A DNA stretch of 64,000 bases. It comes from UBA9715 sp964553375 (GTDB lineage Bacteria > Actinomycetota > Coriobacteriia > Coriobacteriales > Eggerthellaceae). This document shows positions 15,677-23,798 of the stretch, one piece after another. The notes beneath the pieces are model-generated. The model ran no database searches. It was given only the letters and a program-made list of their open reading frames with translations, and was not told where the DNA came from. The translations under genes were made by a program, and so were the position numbers. Positions within the stretch are counted from its first letter, which is position 1. Every line of letters begins with the position of its first letter. The DNA is taken from the NCBI GenBank assembly GCA_964553375.1, contig CAZKKN010000003.1, positions 1-64,000 on the forward strand, given 5' to 3'.

Positions 15677-16468
15677 TTATAAAAGCGCGGTTGCGATCAG
15701 CAGGGCGGTGAGCACCGCTGCCGCGATGGCATCGCGATAGCCGAAGGCGAGGGGGTGCAGCTGTGTGCGTCCCGCAGCACCGTGGTAGCAGCGTGCCTCC
15801 ATGGCAGCCGAAAGCGTGTCGGCATGGCGAAAGACGCTGGTGAATAACGGCACGAGCAAGCTTGAGAGAGCCGACAGGCCGCTTCGGAAGGGGCTTGTAG
15901 CCAGGCGGGCGCCTCGGGCGAGCTGGGCGGCGCGGATGTCGCGGAACTTCTGGGTGAACTGGGGAAGGAAGCGCAAAGCGAGCCCCAGGATAAGCGCGAA
16001 TTCATGGACGGGAAACCCGATCCTCCCCAAGGGTTTGAGCAGGTGCTCCAGCCCATCGGTGATGGCAAGGGAGGTGGTGGTCAGCGTGAGCAAGCTGCCG
16101 GCCATGAGCAAGAGCAGCAGTCGCAGGCTCACGAATGCCGCCGTGGTCACGCCCTGGGCGCTCACTTTCAGCCAACCCCAATCAAGGTAGGTTTCGCCTC
16201 CTTGAACGAAGAAGAGATTGAATAGGGCCGTGAGCACGATGATGAAGAGCAGCGGCGCTATGGAGCGCACCGCCTGAAGCGGTGATAGCTTCGCCAGCCC
16301 GAAGAAACCGAAGTAGACAACGGTAAGCCCGATCAGTTCCGGGAAGCTTCCCGCAAGGAACGTGACTATAACCAAAACGAAGGTTCCCAGCACCTTCGTT
16401 CGCGGGTCGAGCCGATGGATGGGGCTTGGGACATCCCTATAGCGTCCGAAAAGCGCGCCGGTTCCCAT
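15677..16468 (-). CDS. ecfT: Energy-coupling factor transporter transmembrane protein EcfT
   Basis: The membrane scaffold of the ECF importer encoded with ecfAA' and ribU upstream. It has 263 residues, about five or six membrane helices and the two coupling-helix motifs: LARGARL (about 188) and MEARCYHG (about 225). AGGAG lies 5 bases before the ATG. It is the last gene of the minus-strand operon ribU-ecfAA'-ecfT and ends just before the tandem repeats. It is clearly different in sequence from the EcfT at 1.3 kb. Confidence 0.93.
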   Translation of the reverse strand: MGTGALFGRYRDVPSPIHRLDPRTKVLGTFVLVIVTFLAGSFPELIGLTVVYFGFFGLAKLSPLQAVRSIAPLLFIIVLTALFNLFFVQGGETYLDWGWLKVSAQGVTTAAFVSLRLLLLLMAGSLLTLTTTSLAITDGLEHLLKPLGRIGFPVHEFALILGLALRFLPQFTQKFRDIRAAQLARGARLATSPFRSGLSALSSLLVPLFTSVFRHADTLSAAMEARCYHGAAGRTQLHPLAFGYRDAIAAAVLTALLIATALL

Positions 16469-16482
16469 AGATGCTCCTGAAC

Positions 16483-18264
16483 CTAAGCGCCGCTCAGGGC
16501 ATCGGCGATGGCGCGGGCCAGCTCATCGATGGTGGGGGTGGAGCTGAACCGGCCTTCCAGGCCCAAGATGCGGGCGAGGTGAAGCGTCCGGGGCAGGTCG
16601 AGTCCGATGGAGCGCAAGGCCTGCTCATGGGAGAATACGCTTAAGGGCGCACCCTCGGCGAAGATGCGCCCCTCATTCAGAATGAGCAGGCGATTGGTCA
16701 GATACCCCAGGTCATCCATGTTGTGAGAGACCATGACCACAGTGATATGGTGCTGGTCATGGAGCTCTTGGATCAGGGTCATGAGGGAATCGTGGCCCTT
16801 GGGATCCAAGCCCGCTGTGGGCTCGTCCAAAATGAGCGTGGAGGGGTTCATGGCAAGCACCCCGGCAAGGGCCACCCGGCGCTGTTGGCCGCCTGAAAGG
16901 GCGAAGGGGCTTTTATCCTTCAAGGCCTCGCTGCTCAGATGCACTGCCTCAAGGGCCTGCTCTACGGCCGTTTGCACCTCCTCGGCGCTGAATCCCAGAT
17001 TGCGTGGCCCGAAGGCCACATCATCGAATACCGTGGCGGCGAAAAGCTGCCGTTCAGGATATTGGAACACCAGCCCCACATCGCTGCGCGCTTCAGCCAG
17101 GCTGCGTTTATCGCCGAGGTTTCGGCCTTTCAGGAAGACCTCGCCTTCGGTGGGCTGCAAAAGGCCATTGGCCAATTGCACCAGCGTGCTCTTGCCTGAG
17201 CCGGTATGGCCCGCTATGCCGAGGAAGTCGCCCGGAAGAAGCTCGAAGCTGACGTCGGCGAGGGCCCAGAGCGGTTCTGCGTCTTCAGCAGTGTTCGACG
17301 AGCGTTTCTTCGCTTTCGCTGCCGGCGGGTCATAGGAGAACCATACCGATTCGAAACGGAGTAAGGGCTCTTCGGCAGGCGTGGATTCCGGAAGCATCTC
17401 CGGTTGCTGCGCCGGGCCCTGGTCGTCTTCATAAACTCGTAGGTCAAGGCCCAGGTCAATCAAGGCTTGCTCCAAAGCACTTTCTTCCAAGCAGAGTTCC
17501 ACTGGCACGTTTTGAGCGCGCAATGCCTGGCTCATGGCTACCGGGAAGGGGAGTTCCAAAGAGAGCTCCTTGAGCTTCGAGGCTTGGGTGAGCACCGAGG
17601 CAGGCGGCCCATCAAGGGACACGGCGCCTTTCTCAAGGACCACCACACGGCTTGCCTGAGCAGCCTGCTCCATGAAGTGGGTGATGTAAACCAAGGTGAG
17701 ACCCTCGCTGTTCAGGCGATGGCAGAGCTCCATGAGCTCTTGGCGCCCTTGGGGATCGAGCATGGCACTGGCTTCATCCAGGATCAGGATGTGAGGCTCC
17801 ATGGCCAATGCGTCGGCCAGGGAAAGCCGTTGCTTCTGGCCGCCGGAAAGCCCGTGGGTCTCCCGCTGGGAGAAGCCGGCGAGGCCCACGGTGCTCAACG
17901 CTTCATCCACACGGCGACGGATCTCCTCAGAGGGCACACCGAGGTTCTCAGGCCCGAATGCCACGTCGTCTTCCACGATGCTCGCGACTATCTGGTCGTC
18001 GGGATTTTGAAACACCATGCCCGCATCGCTTCGCACCTTATAGATGAGCGCCGGGTCACCCGTGTCGTTTCCAGCGGTGATCACCGTGCCGGAGTCGGGC
18101 ACCAGAAGCCCGTTGATGCATTTGGCCAAGGTGGTCTTCCCGCTGCCGTTGCCACCGAGGATGCAGGTGAATGAGCCGGCTTCGATAGAGAGGGTGAGGC
18201 CATCTAAGGCCGGCGTGTGCCCATCGTAGCTGTAGGTGACGTTTTCGAAGCGTATCTGGGCCAT
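16483..18264 (-). CDS. ecfA: ECF transporter ATPase, EcfA-EcfA' single-chain fusion
   Basis: Powers the ECF importer. Two complete ABC ATPase domains are in one 593-residue chain. Domain 1: Walker A GGNGSGKT at 37-44, LSGGQ at 139-143, Walker B D163-E164. Domain 2: Walker A GHTGSGKST at 352-360, LSGGQ at 456-460, D480-E481. A linker of about 70 residues (roughly 230-300) separates them. Usually the two ATPases are separate genes. In domain 1 the residues after Walker B read DEASAMLDP and in domain 2 DEPTAGLDP, which fits EcfA and EcfA' respectively. It lies 7 bases after ribU and 14 before ecfT. Confidence 0.95.
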   Translation of the reverse strand: MAQIRFENVTYSYDGHTPALDGLTLSIEAGSFTCILGGNGSGKTTLAKCINGLLVPDSGTVITAGNDTGDPALIYKVRSDAGMVFQNPDDQIVASIVEDDVAFGPENLGVPSEEIRRRVDEALSTVGLAGFSQRETHGLSGGQKQRLSLADALAMEPHILILDEASAMLDPQGRQELMELCHRLNSEGLTLVYITHFMEQAAQASRVVVLEKGAVSLDGPPASVLTQASKLKELSLELPFPVAMSQALRAQNVPVELCLEESALEQALIDLGLDLRVYEDDQGPAQQPEMLPESTPAEEPLLRFESVWFSYDPPAAKAKKRSSNTAEDAEPLWALADVSFELLPGDFLGIAGHTGSGKSTLVQLANGLLQPTEGEVFLKGRNLGDKRSLAEARSDVGLVFQYPERQLFAATVFDDVAFGPRNLGFSAEEVQTAVEQALEAVHLSSEALKDKSPFALSGGQQRRVALAGVLAMNPSTLILDEPTAGLDPKGHDSLMTLIQELHDQHHITVVMVSHNMDDLGYLTNRLLILNEGRIFAEGAPLSVFSHEQALRSIGLDLPRTLHLARILGLEGRFSSTPTIDELARAIADALSGA

Positions 18265-18271
18265 GGAATGC

Positions 18272-18859
18272 CTAGCGGCCTTTCACCTGGAGCTTCTGGG
18301 GTGTTATGAGGTTCGAGATGCTCTTGTAGACCAGGGCGGTCAGAAGGCTCACCAGAATGCCCTTGATGACGTTGAAGGGGATTATGGCCGGCACCACCAA
18401 AGCCGCCACGGCCTCGAAGGGCATACCGTAGAAAAGCGGGTCGATGATGAGGTTGGCAACGGTCACGCCGATGATAAGGCAGATAGTAGCAACCACAAGC
18501 CCGATGACCGCGCCTTTCAGCGTGCGGTTGTGCTTGTAGATGAGCGCTGAGGGCAGGATGAAGGCAACGGCCACAAGCGAGCTCATGATGCAGCCCACCC
18601 AGTTGCCGGTGATGGCCGCATGGGCCACCGCGCAGGCGATACCTACCAAAAGGCCCGGCCCCGGGCCATAGGAGAAACCCACCACCGCCGAGGGCACCAA
18701 GGCGATATCCAGCTTCAGAAACGATGCCGCCGGGAAGAGCGGGAACGCGATGAAGCTCAGCAAGATGGCCACAGCGCACATGAGCGCCATGATGACCAGC
18801 TGCTTGGTGGTCCACCGGTTGGTGTTTTGCGGGATTGCAGACGGTGCAGTGCTAGACAT
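18272..18859 (-). CDS. ribU: Riboflavin ECF transporter substrate-binding protein RibU
   Basis: Membrane S component that binds riboflavin and works with EcfA-EcfA'-EcfT. The 195-residue product has about six hydrophobic segments and the sequences LSFIAFPLFPAASFLKLD and FSYGPGPGLLVG typical of RibU. Specificity is strongly supported by the FMN riboswitch directly upstream. The start at 18859 has AGGAG at the right distance; the in-frame ATG at 18883 is rejected because it is part of the riboswitch (GGATGGAAGAG). It is the first gene of the ECF operon. Confidence 0.93.
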   Translation of the reverse strand: MSSTAPSAIPQNTNRWTTKQLVIMALMCAVAILLSFIAFPLFPAASFLKLDIALVPSAVVGFSYGPGPGLLVGIACAVAHAAITGNWVGCIMSSLVAVAFILPSALIYKHNRTLKGAVIGLVVATICLIIGVTVANLIIDPLFYGMPFEAVAALVVPAIIPFNVIKGILVSLLTALVYKSISNLITPQKLQVKGR

Positions 18860-18862
18860 GAT

Positions 18863-18877
18863 GAGACCTCCTGTCTC
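18863..18877 (-). promoter_or_regulatory. Hairpin presenting the ribU Shine-Dalgarno in its loop
   Basis: On the minus strand GAGAC and GTCTC form a 5-bp stem with the 5-base loop AGGAG (18868-18872), which is the ribU ribosome-binding site. The 5' arm of this hairpin is also the 3' strand of riboswitch stem P1, so the two structures exclude each other. Confidence 0.6.
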
Positions 18878-19012
18878 TTCCATCCGGACTTTAACCGTTG
18901 GTCCCGGAATCCCACCGGGTCAGCCTGGGTCGGAAGCGCTTGCACGGACGCTTCCGTCACCAGGGTCGCGGACTATACCGCCAGTGAGGAATTTCACCTC
19001 GCCCTGAAACAG
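18871..19012 (-). promoter_or_regulatory. FMN riboswitch (RFN element)
   Basis: The minus-strand sequence has the RFN core in order: TCAGGGCGAGGTGAAATTCC, then CTGGCGGTATAGTCCGCGA, a variable extra arm, GGTGGGATTCCGGG, and CGGTTAAAGTCCGGATGGAAGA. Stem P1 pairs 19006-19012 with 18871-18877 (one G-U pair). P1's 3' strand overlaps the ribU Shine-Dalgarno by two bases, so FMN binding probably blocks translation directly. No T-tracted terminator is seen. Confidence 0.96.
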
Positions 19013-19111
19013 ATACGTATCGGATTATAGGTTTGTCGGCTGTCGCTGGCAAGGCGACATCTTGCCGAGAAGTGTCGCCGGGGTGTTCGGGTGACCCGGT
19101 CCAAGGAACGC

Positions 19112-19117
19112 TATAAT
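19112..19117 (+). promoter_or_regulatory. Predicted -10 element upstream of folE
   Basis: A perfect TATAAT with a weak GTGACC 15 bases upstream. It would start transcription near 19124, which leaves both candidate folE starts (19130 and 19151) on the transcript. Confidence 0.4.
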
Positions 19118-19150
19118 CGAATACGGGAAATGACGAGGAAGAGGTGGCCT

Positions 19151-19735
19151 GTGGCGACGAGTGAGTACCGAGAGCTGGATCAAAAGCGTGTAGAGGCGGC
19201 TGTGCGTGAGCTGCTTGCTGCCATTGGGGAGGATCCCGACCGCGAAGGGCTTGTGGAGACGCCGGCCCGGGTAGCCCGCGCCTGCGAGGAGCTGTTCTCG
19301 GGGATGCATGAGGACCCCGCCTCCCACTTGAGAAAACAGTTCCGGGAGGATGGCCACGAAGAGATGATCATCGTGCGGGACATCCCCTTCACCTCCATGT
19401 GCGAGCATCATCTGCTGCCCTTCAACGGTAAGGCCCATGTGGCTTACATCCCGCGCAAAGGGCGCATCACCGGGCTTTCGAAGATCGCCCGTTGCGTGGA
19501 GGGATATGGGCGCCGCTTGCAGGTTCAGGAGCGCATGACCTCGCAGATCGCCGATGCCCTCATGGAGGCCCTGGAGCCTTTGGGGGTTCTTGTGGTGGTC
19601 GAAGCAGAGCATATGTGCATGACGGCCCGCGGGGTGCGTAAGCCCGGGTCGCTCACTGTGACTTCCGCAGTGCGTGGTGCATTCCAGTCCAACGCCAAGA
19701 CCCGCGATGAGGCCTTAGCCCTGTTTCGAGCCTAA
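19151..19735 (+). CDS. folE: GTP cyclohydrolase I
   Basis: Converts GTP to 7,8-dihydroneopterin triphosphate, the first step of tetrahydrofolate synthesis (and in some organisms of queuosine precursors). From the GTG at 19151 it is 194 residues. Zinc ligands C84 and H87 are in SMCEHHLLPF and C156 in MCMTARG; GLSKIARCVEGYGRRLQVQE follows the first site. GTG 19151 is preferred because GAGGTG lies just upstream and the N-terminus is then family-like; ATG 19130 would add seven residues. folP-folK of the same pathway is at 54 kb. Confidence 0.93.
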   Translation: MATSEYRELDQKRVEAAVRELLAAIGEDPDREGLVETPARVARACEELFSGMHEDPASHLRKQFREDGHEEMIIVRDIPFTSMCEHHLLPFNGKAHVAYIPRKGRITGLSKIARCVEGYGRRLQVQERMTSQIADALMEALEPLGVLVVVEAEHMCMTARGVRKPGSLTVTSAVRGAFQSNAKTRDEALALFRA

Positions 19736-19747
19736 GAAGCGCATCTC

Positions 19748-20950
19748 ATGGGGGAGAGCGAGCTGAACAGGCATCGGGCGAAAGACACCATCTGGAGCGT
19801 TCCCTATGTCATCTTGATGGCGACCAACTTCTTCCAGTCCATGGCGGCGTTCATGAGCAATACCACGTTGCCGCTCTTCGCTCAGTCCCTGGGGGCCACT
19901 ACGGCCACGGTGGGCGGAATCGCGAGCGCGTTTTACGTCACCGCTTTGCTTATCCGGCCGTTCGCGGGACCGGCCTTCGACAGTTTCTCCCGGAAGAAGA
20001 TGCTGTTGGCGTCTCAGGCGATCATCGCACTCGCGCTTTTCCTCTATGGAGTCGTGGAGTCCATTCCCGCCCTGGTTGCCGTTCGGTTGCTTCATGGGAT
20101 CGGGGTTGGTTGCGGAGGGCCTTTGGCCATGTCGCTCGTCTCGGAGTACCTGCCCACTACGAAATTCGCGAGCGGCATCAGCATCTACACGCTTGCTCAG
20201 TCGTTTGCCCAGGTCATTGGGCCTGCTTCAGGGTTATACCTGGTGGATGCTGTGGGATTTCCCTCGGCCTATTTCCTTTCTTGCGGCAGCGTGGTGATTG
20301 CCATGATGGGGGTTTTCGCCATCAAAGAGCCCCAGCGCAAGAAACTGCCCTATGAATTCAGGGTCTCGCGCATGTTCGCCAAGGAGGCGGTGGGCAAAGC
20401 GGGTGCCCTCATGCTTCTGACCATATCATTTTCCTGCGTGACGTCCTATGTGGTGCTTTATGGCTATGAGCGCGGTGTGCAGGAGATGGGGATCTATTTC
20501 ATCGTTTATGCCACTTGCCTGCTGCTGACGCGCCCGATCTTCGGGAATCTGGCCGACCGGTTGGGCTCGCCTCCGATGCTCGCGGTGGGCGTGGTGTTCT
20601 TCGCCTCGAGCTTTTTGGCGCTTTCCCAGGCGGTCGATCTGCCGGGATTCTTGCTGGCTGCCGTTTTGGGCTCGGCCGGTTTTGGATGCTGCGGGCCGCT
20701 TCTGCAGTCCATGACGCTGGCATCGGTGCCGATGGAGCGGAGGGGGGCTGCGAGCAATACGACGTTCACCGGGTTGGATGCGGGCCAGCTCATCGGTCCT
20801 GTGGTGGGCGGCGCATTGGTGGATCTGTTGGCGCCGTCTTTAGGCGGCCAAGCTGCGGCCTTCTCCCAGATGTGGGTTGCCATGCTGGTGCCGACCATAG
20901 GCACGTTCGCCATCGCCCTTTTCTGGTGCTTCAGGAAAGGGCGCCGGTAA
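19748..20950 (+). CDS. Major facilitator superfamily transporter
   Basis: A 400-residue inner-membrane protein with about 12 predicted helices. The loop after helix 2 reads RPFAGPAFDSFSRKKML, a variant of the MFS motif A; its second-half counterpart is RPIFGNLADRLGSPPML. It resembles drug/metabolite exporters of the multidrug resistance class; the substrate is unknown. It begins 12 bases after folE without a clear terminator or ribosome-binding site, so it may be read from the folE transcript. Confidence 0.85.
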   Translation: MGESELNRHRAKDTIWSVPYVILMATNFFQSMAAFMSNTTLPLFAQSLGATTATVGGIASAFYVTALLIRPFAGPAFDSFSRKKMLLASQAIIALALFLYGVVESIPALVAVRLLHGIGVGCGGPLAMSLVSEYLPTTKFASGISIYTLAQSFAQVIGPASGLYLVDAVGFPSAYFLSCGSVVIAMMGVFAIKEPQRKKLPYEFRVSRMFAKEAVGKAGALMLLTISFSCVTSYVVLYGYERGVQEMGIYFIVYATCLLLTRPIFGNLADRLGSPPMLAVGVVFFASSFLALSQAVDLPGFLLAAVLGSAGFGCCGPLLQSMTLASVPMERRGAASNTTFTGLDAGQLIGPVVGGALVDLLAPSLGGQAAAFSQMWVAMLVPTIGTFAIALFWCFRKGRR

Positions 20951-21007
20951 GGCCTTCGCGCTTTCGTCCCGCCTTCGCCCTTGAGCTCAGCGGATCATGC
21001 TCTTTGA

Positions 21008-21241
21008 TTAAGCGAGTTCCTCCAGCTTGGCCAGAACGGCATCGTTGCCTTCAATCAGCTCGCCATTCAGGTAAAGATAGGGGATTTTGTTCGCATCTCC
21101 GCCAAGGGCGGTGAGCTCATCGAAGGGAGCCTGCTGCTCCACATCGCGTTTGTCCAGCTCAATGCCATGCTCATCGGCGTAATGAACGGCTACCGAGCAG
21201 GTGGGGCAAGGTGCCCAATAATACAGGATGGGTGTTTCCAT
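21008..21241 (-). CDS. Glutaredoxin-like (NrdH-type) thiol protein
   Basis: A 77-residue thioredoxin-fold protein. It begins METPILYYWAPCPTC with a CPTC active site at residues 12-15, and has the cis-proline segment KIPYLYLNG (about 53) and GNDAVLAKLEEL at the end. Its size and layout match small glutaredoxins/NrdH redoxins that reduce ribonucleotide reductase or other disulfides; the partner is not in the window. GGAGG lies 6-8 bases before the start. Confidence 0.8.
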   Translation of the reverse strand: METPILYYWAPCPTCSVAVHYADEHGIELDKRDVEQQAPFDELTALGGDANKIPYLYLNGELIEGNDAVLAKLEELA

Positions 21242-21391
21242 CGGATCCTCCTTTTTTCCGTAGGGCCATCATACTTCAGAATGGCAACGGATGGGCCTAC
21301 GCTTTCGTAACAGCCCTTCTGGCTTAAGGTCGGGGCGACTCTACTATAGGTAGAATCGGCCTTGGATGAGCGCGAGGAGGAGGGCAGTGCC

Positions 21392-22375
21392 ATGGCGTCG
21401 TGCACCGTATGTCGCGAGATCACCGTTGACCAAGTGAAAGAGGCTGTGGAAGGGGCCTACGAGGAAGTAAGCAGCCTTAAAGGCGGCAAGAATGCGAGCT
21501 ATATCCCTTATCTTGCCGACGTGGACCCGAACCTTTTCGGAATCTGCATCTGCCTGCTGGATGGGACGATCATCGCCGCAGGGGACACCGATTACGCTTT
21601 CGGCATCGAGTCCGTCTCCAAGGTTCCCACCGCGATCCTCGCCATGCGCCAAATCGGCCCCGAAGGCGTTCTGAAGAAGATCGGAGCCGATGCCACCGGC
21701 TTGCCGTTCAATTCCATCATGGCCATCCTGCTGGAAAAGGACCGCCCCTCCACTCCTTTAGTGAACGCTGGCGCCATTGCAGCCTGCTCGCTGGTGGAGC
21801 CTGTGGGCGATCCGGTGGGGAAGTGGCGGGCCATCGAAGGGAACCTGGCGGAATTGGCCGGCTCGGAGCTCCATTTGATCGATGAGCTCTATGCATCCGA
21901 ATCCGCTACCGATTACAACAACCGCTCCATCGCCTGGTTGCTCAAGGATTTCGATCGCATCTACGACGATCCGGAGATTTCCCTTGATCTGTACACCCGC
22001 CAGTGCTCCATGGGCATCACCGCCCGGCAGATGGCCATCATGGCGGCCACCATCGCAGCCGATGGCATGAATCCTGCAACCCATAGGATCGTCTTCGACC
22101 GCGAGATAGGGCCGAAGATCACCTCCCTCATAACCACCGTGGGTTTCTACGAGCATACGGGCGACTGGCTTTTCCAGTCGGGCATCCCGGCGAAATCCGG
22201 CGTGGGCGGCGGTGTGTTGGGTGTCATGCCCGGGATCATGGGCATAGCCGCCTTCGCACCACCGCTGGATCAGTATGGCAACTCCGTGAAAGCCCAGGCA
22301 GCCATCCGATCGGTCATGCGAAGACTCGACCTCAATATCTTCAGCGGGAGCCACATCTGCCAGATCAGCGCCTGA
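21392..22375 (+). CDS. glsA: Glutaminase A
   Basis: Hydrolyses L-glutamine to glutamate and ammonia. The 327-residue protein has the serine beta-lactamase-like fold signatures: S74-V-S-K77 in GIESVSKVP, VNAGAIAACSL (about 128), NNRSIAWLL, GITARQMAIMAATIAADGMNP-type block (about 208) and KSGVGGGVLGVMPGIMGIA near 268. The ATG at 21392 has GAGGAGG upstream; an in-frame TTG at 21362 is not used. In other bacteria this enzyme supports acid resistance; the role here is not shown by context. Confidence 0.95.
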   Translation: MASCTVCREITVDQVKEAVEGAYEEVSSLKGGKNASYIPYLADVDPNLFGICICLLDGTIIAAGDTDYAFGIESVSKVPTAILAMRQIGPEGVLKKIGADATGLPFNSIMAILLEKDRPSTPLVNAGAIAACSLVEPVGDPVGKWRAIEGNLAELAGSELHLIDELYASESATDYNNRSIAWLLKDFDRIYDDPEISLDLYTRQCSMGITARQMAIMAATIAADGMNPATHRIVFDREIGPKITSLITTVGFYEHTGDWLFQSGIPAKSGVGGGVLGVMPGIMGIAAFAPPLDQYGNSVKAQAAIRSVMRRLDLNIFSGSHICQISA

Positions 22376-22420
22376 TTCCCCTTGCTGAAAGGCGACAGGC
22401 TTCGGTTTTCCAAACGCTTA

Positions 22421-22449
22421 TTGACAGGAGGCTCCGTGATTCCTATACT
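22421..22449 (+). promoter_or_regulatory. Promoter of the gntR-ABC operon
   Basis: TTGACA at 22421-22426 and TATACT at 22444-22449, separated by 17 bases: the best sigma-70/SigA promoter in the window. Transcription should start near 22456. Confidence 0.85.
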
Positions 22450-22460
22450 GTGCATATAGA

Positions 22461-22477
22461 GTATATACACTATATAC
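22461..22477 (+). promoter_or_regulatory. Probable GntR operator
   Basis: GTATATA (22461-22467) and TATATAC (22471-22477) form a perfect 7-bp inverted repeat around CAC, just past the predicted transcription start. YtrA-type GntR repressors bind such A/T-rich palindromes, and the adjacent gene encodes one, so autoregulation is likely. Confidence 0.65.
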
Positions 22478-22535
22478 GCTGCGGCTACCAAGGGGACGCC
22501 CGAGGCAGCGGCGGCACAGAACGGAAGCGAAGCAT

Positions 22536-22910
22536 TTGGACATCATCATATCGAATGCAAGCAGTGAGCCGATCTATGGTCAGATAGCCGCCCAGATCAA
22601 AGGCGCCATCCTTTCAGGGGAGCTGGCACCAGGGGATTCCCTGCCTTCAATCCGGGCCCTTGCCAACGACCTGCGCGTAAGCGTGATCACCACGAAGCGC
22701 GCTTACGCCGACCTGGAAGAAGCCGGGTTCATAGACACCGTGCAAGGGAAAGGTTCGTTTGTGGCAGGGGGTAATCTGGAGCTTCTGCGCGAGGAGCAGT
22801 TGCGCCAAGTGGAAGGCTATCTATCCCAGGCGGTCAGCGCTGCAGAGGCGGCGGGCATCCCCGTCAGCGAACTCGCAGCCATGCTCCAGGCGCTCACTGA
22901 TTGCGACTAG
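22536..22910 (+). CDS. GntR-family transcriptional regulator (YtrA type)
   Basis: A 124-residue repressor-like protein. Residues 8-75 are a winged helix-turn-helix with the GntR hallmark IYGQIAAQIKGAILSGEL, then GDSLPSIRALANDLRVSVITTKRAY and a wing ending in GKGSFVA. The remaining 45 residues are a short helical tail, typical of the YtrA subfamily, which controls ABC transporters encoded in the same operon. The start is a TTG at 22536, with GGAAG upstream. It is followed after 9 bases by the ATPase gene. Confidence 0.92.
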   Translation: MDIIISNASSEPIYGQIAAQIKGAILSGELAPGDSLPSIRALANDLRVSVITTKRAYADLEEAGFIDTVQGKGSFVAGGNLELLREEQLRQVEGYLSQAVSAAEAAGIPVSELAAMLQALTDCD

Positions 22911-22919
22911 GGAGTCACT

Positions 22920-23798
22920 ATGGAAAACCTCATCTGTTGCCAAGGGCTGAGGAAGTCCTATGGCAGCTTTGTCCTGGAGGACTTTGATCTAAGCGTATGC
23001 GCCGGTCAGGTTGTGGGTCTGGTGGGATCGAACGGTGCAGGCAAAACCACTGCGCTCAAGTGCCTGCTCGGGCTCATCGCCCCTGATGAAGGGCGTGCGG
23101 AACTCCTGGGAACCAATGTGGGTTCCGGGATACCCGATAGCGTCAAATCGGGTATCGGAGTCGTGTTCGATGCCTGCGCCTTCCCGGCGGAGGCCCGTGT
23201 GGCCGACATCGCGCAGTTGGGCGCCGCAGCTTATGGGAGTTGGAGCCGAAAGCGGTTCGATGAGCTGGCAGCGCTGTTCCAGCTGGAGCCATCTAAGAAG
23301 GTGCGTCAGCTCTCCCGGGGTATGGGCATGAAGCTCTCGTTGGCATTCGCGCTAGCCCATAGCCCTCGCCTGTTGGTATTGGATGAGGCCACGGCTGGCC
23401 TTGACCCTTTGGCTCGCGAGGAAGTGCTGGAGCTTTTGCGCGGCTTCATGGAAGGCGAGGGCCGCGGGATCTTGATGTCTTCCCATATCACCACCGACTT
23501 GGAGAAGATCGCCGATACCATTGTTTGCCTGGATGGCGGTCGTGTGGTGTTCACTGCGGATAAGGACACCATTTGCGATACGGCCGGCATCGCGCGCCTG
23601 CGCGCTGCGGAAGTCGCCAAGGTGTTGCAAAGCGGCTTCTTCCAGCCAGGTGAGGTGCGCTTGGAGAGGCGCGAATACGATACGGTCCTTCTCGTTCCCA
23701 ATCGCATGGCGTTCAGCAAGGCTTTCCCGGATATCGCAGTGGAACGCGCCTCTATAGAGGGGTATATGGCGCTCATGTTGAAAGGAGAAGTGGCATGA
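22920..23798 (+). CDS. ABC transporter ATP-binding protein
   Basis: ATPase of an ABC-2 type exporter, 292 residues. Walker A is GSNGAGKT (about 39-46), the signature is LSRGMGMKLSLAF (about 134; the usual GGQ is replaced by RGM as in many ABC-2 ATPases), and Walker B is LLVLDEATAGLDP (about 155). The C-terminal 80 residues form the extra domain of the CcmA/YtrB-like group. It lies between its repressor and the permease and overlaps the permease start by 4 bases (ATGA). Confidence 0.93.
   Translation: MENLICCQGLRKSYGSFVLEDFDLSVCAGQVVGLVGSNGAGKTTALKCLLGLIAPDEGRAELLGTNVGSGIPDSVKSGIGVVFDACAFPAEARVADIAQLGAAAYGSWSRKRFDELAALFQLEPSKKVRQLSRGMGMKLSLAFALAHSPRLLVLDEATAGLDPLAREEVLELLRGFMEGEGRGILMSSHITTDLEKIADTIVCLDGGRVVFTADKDTICDTAGIARLRAAEVAKVLQSGFFQPGEVRLERREYDTVLLVPNRMAFSKAFPDIAVERASIEGYMALMLKGEVA

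Noticed and set aside
18860..18883. Upstream ATG of ribU at 18883
   Set aside because: This ATG is part of the conserved GGATGGAAGAG of the FMN riboswitch; the start with AGGAG is at 18859.
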